From positions 1 through 28,898 of the forward strand of contig CAKVDS010000029.1 of NCBI GenBank assembly GCA_934726455.1: a stretch of 28,898 nucleotides of DNA. Direction: 5' to 3'. Source of the stretch: an uncultured Bacteroidales bacterium (GTDB lineage: Bacteria > Bacteroidota > Bacteroidia > Bacteroidales > UBA932). Shown one piece after another: positions 25,408-28,898 of the stretch. The first letter of the stretch is position 1, and each line of letters begins with the position of its first letter. The position numbers and the translations under genes are program-made. A model generated the notes under the pieces. It saw nothing but the letters and a program-made list of their open reading frames with translations, did no database searches and was not told where the DNA came from.

Positions 25408-27004
25408 TCCTTTCGAGCAAGATACAGTCGATTGGGGGCATCAGGGTGAGAGGGCTGTAGAGCCTGAGTGTGTTCAATCCCTTATTGAGAGTTATTACAA
25501 ATTCAGCTGTCTTCAGAGGGGCATTTTTCTCATCAAAGCGCTGCCGTCCTGTACTGAATGAACCGGCCACCTCCCCGTTCACCTCAAGAGTGGACATAAG
25601 GCGTTGTGACTCTTGATAACGGATGCTTATCTTGTATTTACCACCCCTGTCGCTCCAGACTCCAGGCCAGACTATGGTGTTGTCCATGTCGCCGCCTGTG
25701 TTGGATACGCACACTCCACCGCTGGCGCCGGCGACCTCCATGTGCCTCACCGGAAGTTTGCGTTTGCCGAGATCGCTGAATGCCGGGAGATATGCCCACT
25801 CGGCCTCATAGCGTACCGGTTCCAGACGCTTTGCGGCAGTGACCTTCATCACTTTGATTCCATGCGGCGGGACTGTGGCCTCGATGAACCCTCCCCTTAC
25901 TGGCTCGTTTTCGCGTCTTATCACGTCCCTTGCCACAGCTTTGCCGGAGAGCTCAAGTTCCGTAAGCGGAACACGGAACGCGATGGCAGTGTCGGAAGGG
26001 TTGTACAGAGCCGCGGCACGCGTGAGTCCGCGTCTGGCCGTGAGGTCTTTAACCAGCACATAGCCTTCTCCCTGCCTTGCAGCGACATGTGCCTGAAGGC
26101 CGAGACGGTCCTGGTCGATGGAGAGGAGCTCTCCGTTTTTGAGCAGATCAAGCGAACTCTCCGAAAGGCTGTTGAGATCGCACCCTATCAGGAGCGGCGA
26201 ACTCATCATGCACCACATGCCGAGATGAGTCTCCTCTTCCGCGCGGCTGAGCCCGCGGCCGATTTCGAGCATGTCCATGTCGTTGTAGTGACCTCCGGTG
26301 GCAAATGCCGAGAGATATAGATTCTTTTCTATGATGTGCCTGACCGACTCCCAGCGCGGACGGATATCGCTGCTTATCCTCCAGGAAGTGGCCAGATCCG
26401 CCGCCCAAATGCCCGGGAAAGCCCAGCGGCAGATATTGATCGAGACAGGATGGTCCGCGGTCCTGCGGATGGTCTCACAGATGGTCGTATACCTTTCGCG
26501 TTCGTCGAGGTCAAGCCATGTCCCCGCTCCGCAGTAGTCTATCTTGATGAAATCAAAACCCCAGTCGTTGAAGTAGAGTCCGGCATCCTGCTCTTCATGG
26601 CCGTAGAGTCCCGCTCCGAATCCGTTTTCGTCATTGTCATATTTGGATCCGCAGGTATTGGCTCCGGCATCAGAATAGATCCCGGCCTTCAGACCCTTGC
26701 TGTGAATGTAGTCAGCCACGGTTTTCATGCCCTTCGGGAAGCGCTCCGGGTGCGGGTGCATCAGTCCGGTTGAATCTCGCCATCCGAAAAAACCGTCATC
26801 GATGTTGACATGGTCGTACCCGAGTTCACGCAGCCCAAGTCTCACCATGGCATCGGCCTGGGTGCGGATGAGCGAATCGGAAATGTTGACGTGATACGTG
26901 TTCCAGGAACTCCAGCCCATGACAGGAGGTGCAAAACCGTCCTCCTGTGCCATAAGGGATGCCACGCACATGAACGTGGCGAGTGATGTGATGATGGTTT
27001 TCAT
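25400..27004 (-). CDS. GH27 alpha-galactosidase with C-terminal CBM-like domain
   Basis: Releases terminal alpha-linked galactose from oligosaccharides or polysaccharides. From the ATG at 27004 the protein has 534 residues with a signal peptide (residues 1-20, ending SLMAQ), so it acts in the periplasm or outside. The GH27 barrel shows GWSSWNTY, YDHVNIDDGFFGWRD, the nucleophile in FIKIDYCG (D156), the acid/base in WRISSDI (D213), and GHYNDMDMLEIG and MMSSPLLIGCDL. About residues 400-534 form a beta-sandwich of CBM6/35 type (start YEAEWAYLPAF, end CILLERI). An upstream in-frame start at 27163 lies within vsr and is rejected because the signal peptide begins at 27004. The start overlaps the vsr stop by 4 bases (ATGA), so expression is probably coupled to vsr. 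Confidence 0.94.
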   Translation of the reverse strand: MKTIITSLATFMCVASLMAQEDGFAPPVMGWSSWNTYHVNISDSLIRTQADAMVRLGLRELGYDHVNIDDGFFGWRDSTGLMHPHPERFPKGMKTVADYIHSKGLKAGIYSDAGANTCGSKYDNDENGFGAGLYGHEEQDAGLYFNDWGFDFIKIDYCGAGTWLDLDERERYTTICETIRRTADHPVSINICRWAFPGIWAADLATSWRISSDIRPRWESVRHIIEKNLYLSAFATGGHYNDMDMLEIGRGLSRAEEETHLGMWCMMSSPLLIGCDLNSLSESSLDLLKNGELLSIDQDRLGLQAHVAARQGEGYVLVKDLTARRGLTRAAALYNPSDTAIAFRVPLTELELSGKAVARDVIRRENEPVRGGFIEATVPPHGIKVMKVTAAKRLEPVRYEAEWAYLPAFSDLGKRKLPVRHMEVAGASGGVCVSNTGGDMDNTIVWPGVWSDRGGKYKISIRYQESQRLMSTLEVNGEVAGSFSTGRQRFDEKNAPLKTAEFVITLNKGLNTLRLYSPLTLMPPIDCILLERIR

Positions 27005-27588
27005 ATTTCTTTCTTTGACATTCGTTTTATACTCTCCGGTATTGCCGCGCCCAGACTCTCCGCAAGTTCGGCTTCCACCAGGGCTGCGATTTCCCTGCGC
27101 CGCCGGGCCTGCTCCATGGCGAACTGCCGATCCTCGCGACGGCGTCTGCGGTACTGTTCCCATTTGAGCATGTTTGCCTTGAGTTCCGACTCAAGGCGGT
27201 CCAGAGTTTTTTCGAGTCTGGTTTTGCTCAGTTCACATTCCCAGACCGTGACGGTACTCCAGCCGATGGATTCGAGCCTCTGAGCATCAAGCAGATCCCT
27301 GGCCCGGTTGCGCTCCACCTTCTCCTTCCAGAAAGCGGTGTTGGTTTTGGGGACGGTGTAGTTCCGGCAGTCATGGTGACCGTGCCAGAAGCAGCCGTTC
27401 ACGAAAACAGCAGTCCGGTATTTGGGGAGAACTATGTCCGGTGTGCCCGGAAGTGAACGCACATTCACCCGAAACCGGTATCCCCTGCGCCACAGCCCAC
27501 GTCTGGCTTCCAGCTCGGGACGTGTGTCCCTGCTGCGGATGTGCGACATACAGTCATGCCGCTGCTGTGGGGTGAACCTGTCTGGCAT
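27001..27588 (-). CDS. vsr: Vsr-type very-short-patch repair endonuclease with C-terminal extension
   Basis: Vsr nicks DNA next to T:G mismatches left by deamination of 5-methylcytosine. With the start at 27588 the residue numbers fall in register with E. coli Vsr: catalytic D51 (PGTPDIV), C66-F-W68-H69 and H71, and a late Cys in VWEC at 118 (117 in E. coli). One residue is inserted, so the ligand at E. coli C73 is C74 here. This register supports 27588 over an in-frame start 12 codons upstream. The protein has 195 residues against about 156 in E. coli; the last 60 or so form a basic, helical, Arg- and Glu-rich extension (runs of RRRRRE and RRR). No cytosine methylase or restriction gene is in the window. 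It is the first gene of a two-gene unit with GH27, which is functionally odd. Confidence 0.92.
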   Translation of the reverse strand: MPDRFTPQQRHDCMSHIRSRDTRPELEARRGLWRRGYRFRVNVRSLPGTPDIVLPKYRTAVFVNGCFWHGHHDCRNYTVPKTNTAFWKEKVERNRARDLLDAQRLESIGWSTVTVWECELSKTRLEKTLDRLESELKANMLKWEQYRRRRREDRQFAMEQARRRREIAALVEAELAESLGAAIPESIKRMSKKEI

Positions 27589-27793
27589 CTGCTTGATGGT
27601 TAGTCGGATTGCTGCAATAATCAAGCCGTGTGCACAGGAGCAAAGAGGTATAGGTTATAGAGCTTTTAGCCGGATCCACTCTAACCTGGCCGTATGGCCT
27701 GCTGCAGAATCCTCCGGGCATAGGGTCCTGAAATTAAAAGAACAGCCAGGATGATACAGAATCATCGGAAAGTCCCTAACTTCGCATCCGATT
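27589..27793. other. Divergent intergenic region, vsr / UvrA-like
   Basis: A 205-base region between divergent genes. It contains an imperfect dyad, GGTTA-TA-GAG (27653-27662) with CTCTAACC (27679-27686), and a second dyad, GATGAT (27750-27755) with ATCATC (27761-27766), just upstream of the candidate promoter of the UvrA-like gene. No convincing promoter for vsr, no small ORF with a family match, and no RNA gene was seen. Confidence 0.5.
27778..27785 (+). promoter_or_regulatory. Candidate -7 box of the UvrA-like gene
   Basis: TAACTTCG differs from TAnnTTTG at one position and ends 8 bases before the ATG at 27794. No TTTG was found at the -33 distance. The call is tentative, but the placement repeats that seen at 4307 and 24951. 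Confidence 0.35.
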
Positions 27794-28898
27794 ATGGAAA
27801 ATAAGCCTGATAAGATACTGATCCGCGGAGCGCGGGTGCACAACCTCAAGAACATCGACGTTGACGTGCCGCTCGGCGAGATCGTCGGGATAGCCGGAGT
27901 GTCCGGCTCCGGCAAGTCTTCCCTTGCTCTCGGGGTGCTGTACGCAGAGGGGTCACGCCGCTATCTGGAATCACTCTCAACCTATACCAGACGCCGCATG
28001 ACACAGGCCCCCAAGGCTGATGTGGATGAGGTTCTGTACGTGCCGGCCGCCCTTGCCCTGCACCAGAGACCGGGCATCCCAGGGATCAGGAGCACTTTCG
28101 GCACAGGGACGGAACTTCTCAACAGCCTCAGGCTGATGTTCTCCCGTCTCGCGAGCCACCGATGCCCCAACGGGCACTATCTCCCTCCTACCCTGCTCGT
28201 CGCTGCCGGGAAGGAACTGGTCTGCCCGGAGTGCGGAGCGCATTTCTATGCCCCCTCTGCCGAGGAACTCTCATTCAACGGTCAGGGCGCGTGCCGGAAA
28301 TGTGACGGCACCGGCACCGTGCGCACAGTTGATGAATCCACCCTCATCCCCGATGAAAATCTCACCATCGACCAGGGAGCCGTGGCCCCTTGGAACACGC
28401 TGATGTGGTCGCTGATGAAAGATGTCTGCCGCGCCATGGGAGTGCGTACCGACGTCCCGTACAAAGACCTCACTGACAAGGAGAAAGACATAGTCCTGCA
28501 CGGACCGGCGGTCAAAAAGCACATCCTCTACAAAGCCAAGGACTCCAACGATGCCGCCGAACTGGACTTCACTTACTATAATGCCACATATACTGTAGAG
28601 AACGCCCTCGCGAAAGTCAAGGACGAGAAGGGCATGAAGCGCGTGGAACGTTTCCTCAAGACGGGCATCTGCCCTGACTGCCGCGGCACAAGGCTCTCGG
28701 ATGCCGCACGTGCCCCTCTGATAATGGGGAAAAACCTCGCCGACATCTGCACCCTCACCCTTACACGGGCCGTGGAATGGGTCAGGAGCGTCCCCGTCTC
28801 CCTTCCGGAAGAGATGAGACCCATGGGAGAGAACATCTGCGCATCATTTGTCGAATGCTCGAAAAGGCTGCTTGACCTGGGAGTGGGGTATCTCACAC
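27794..28898 (+). CDS. uvrA: Class II UvrA-type ABC protein, N-terminal part (3' end outside window)
   Basis: UvrA proteins are tandem ABC ATPases that find DNA damage. The visible 368 residues show the first Walker A (GVSGSGKSS, about 35-43), the UvrA hallmark LYAEGSRRYLESLSTYTRR, RSTFGTGTE, zinc motifs CPECG and CRKCDGTG, and CPDCRGTRLS. Between RLASHRC and ACRKCDG there are only about 40 residues, where canonical UvrA has the UvrB-binding domain plus zinc module (over 120 residues), so the UvrB-binding insertion is missing. That is the mark of class II UvrA (UvrA2 of Deinococcus and relatives of drug-resistance UvrA-like proteins). The frame is open to the right edge. It diverges from vsr. 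Whether it works in repair or in tolerance of a DNA-binding compound cannot be told. Confidence 0.88.
   Translation, partial: MENKPDKILIRGARVHNLKNIDVDVPLGEIVGIAGVSGSGKSSLALGVLYAEGSRRYLESLSTYTRRRMTQAPKADVDEVLYVPAALALHQRPGIPGIRSTFGTGTELLNSLRLMFSRLASHRCPNGHYLPPTLLVAAGKELVCPECGAHFYAPSAEELSFNGQGACRKCDGTGTVRTVDESTLIPDENLTIDQGAVAPWNTLMWSLMKDVCRAMGVRTDVPYKDLTDKEKDIVLHGPAVKKHILYKAKDSNDAAELDFTYYNATYTVENALAKVKDEKGMKRVERFLKTGICPDCRGTRLSDAARAPLIMGKNLADICTLTLTRAVEWVRSVPVSLPEEMRPMGENICASFVECSKRLLDLGVGYLT

Noticed and set aside
27005..27163. An N-terminal extension of the GH27 protein starting at 27163.
   Set aside because: It lies within vsr, reads as Gly/Arg/Pro-rich shadow sequence, and would bury the signal peptide that starts at 27004.
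27589..27793. A tRNA or small RNA gene in the vsr/UvrA-like gap, suggested by the GGTTA...TAACC pairing.
   Set aside because: No cloverleaf, anticodon arm or T-loop sequence could be fitted, and the pairing has a bulge.

Overview
The window reads as a moderately GC-rich member of the Bacteroidales (phylum Bacteroidota); the family cannot be fixed from this sequence. Support comes from several -7 boxes of the Bacteroidota type (TAnnTTTG), a CarboxypepD_reg/outer-membrane beta-barrel protein, BspA-type leucine-rich repeats, GH2, GH78 and GH27 glycosidases with signal peptides, a Bacteroidota-type MetF and a DUF4250 protein. No rRNA, tRNA, CRISPR array, integrase, transposase or phage gene was seen. 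No gene-free stretch exceeds 300 bases.

Layout. (1) Positions 1-4263, plus strand: the 3' end of a peptide deformylase gene, overlapped by sbcD and followed at once by sbcC, the two subunits of the SbcCD hairpin nuclease. (2) 4283-8973, plus strand: an own promoter drives a nicotinamidase gene (pncA) followed, with 3-base gaps, by two secreted proteins: a BspA-type LRR protein and a 789-residue protein with CxxC motifs and an SLH-like region. A 29-bp-arm hairpin (8987-9060) separates this unit from the convergent next one. (3) 17806 down to 9086, minus strand: an outer-membrane beta-barrel protein, a GH78 alpha-L-rhamnosidase lipoprotein, and a GH2 glycosidase whose C-terminus carries a complete alpha/beta-hydrolase domain. 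This looks like a small glycoside-uptake/degradation operon without a SusD. (4) 17954-18595: a five-helix membrane protein of unknown function. (5) 18615-24909: an Lrp/AsnC regulator divergent from metY-metF-metH, an almost gapless operon that makes homocysteine by direct sulfhydrylation, reduces methylene-THF and methylates homocysteine to methionine. A symmetric dyad lies between regulator and operon. (6) 24966-25407: two small conserved-type proteins, the second of the DUF4250 family. (7) 27588 down to 25400, minus strand: a Vsr-type mismatch endonuclease with a long basic C-terminal extension, overlapped by 4 bases by a GH27 alpha-galactosidase with a C-terminal carbohydrate-binding-like domain. 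(8) From 27794 to the right edge: the first part of a class II UvrA-type ABC protein lacking the UvrB-binding insertion.

Most genes are ordinary housekeeping or carbohydrate-degradation genes. The parts most worth a second look are the GH2-alpha/beta-hydrolase fusion and its operon, the SLH/CxxC surface protein co-transcribed with a nicotinamidase, the extended Vsr coupled to a glycosidase and divergent from a UvrB-independent-looking UvrA, the large convergent hairpin, and a set of promoters that sit only 6-8 bases from the start codon. No wholly new system can be claimed from sequence alone.
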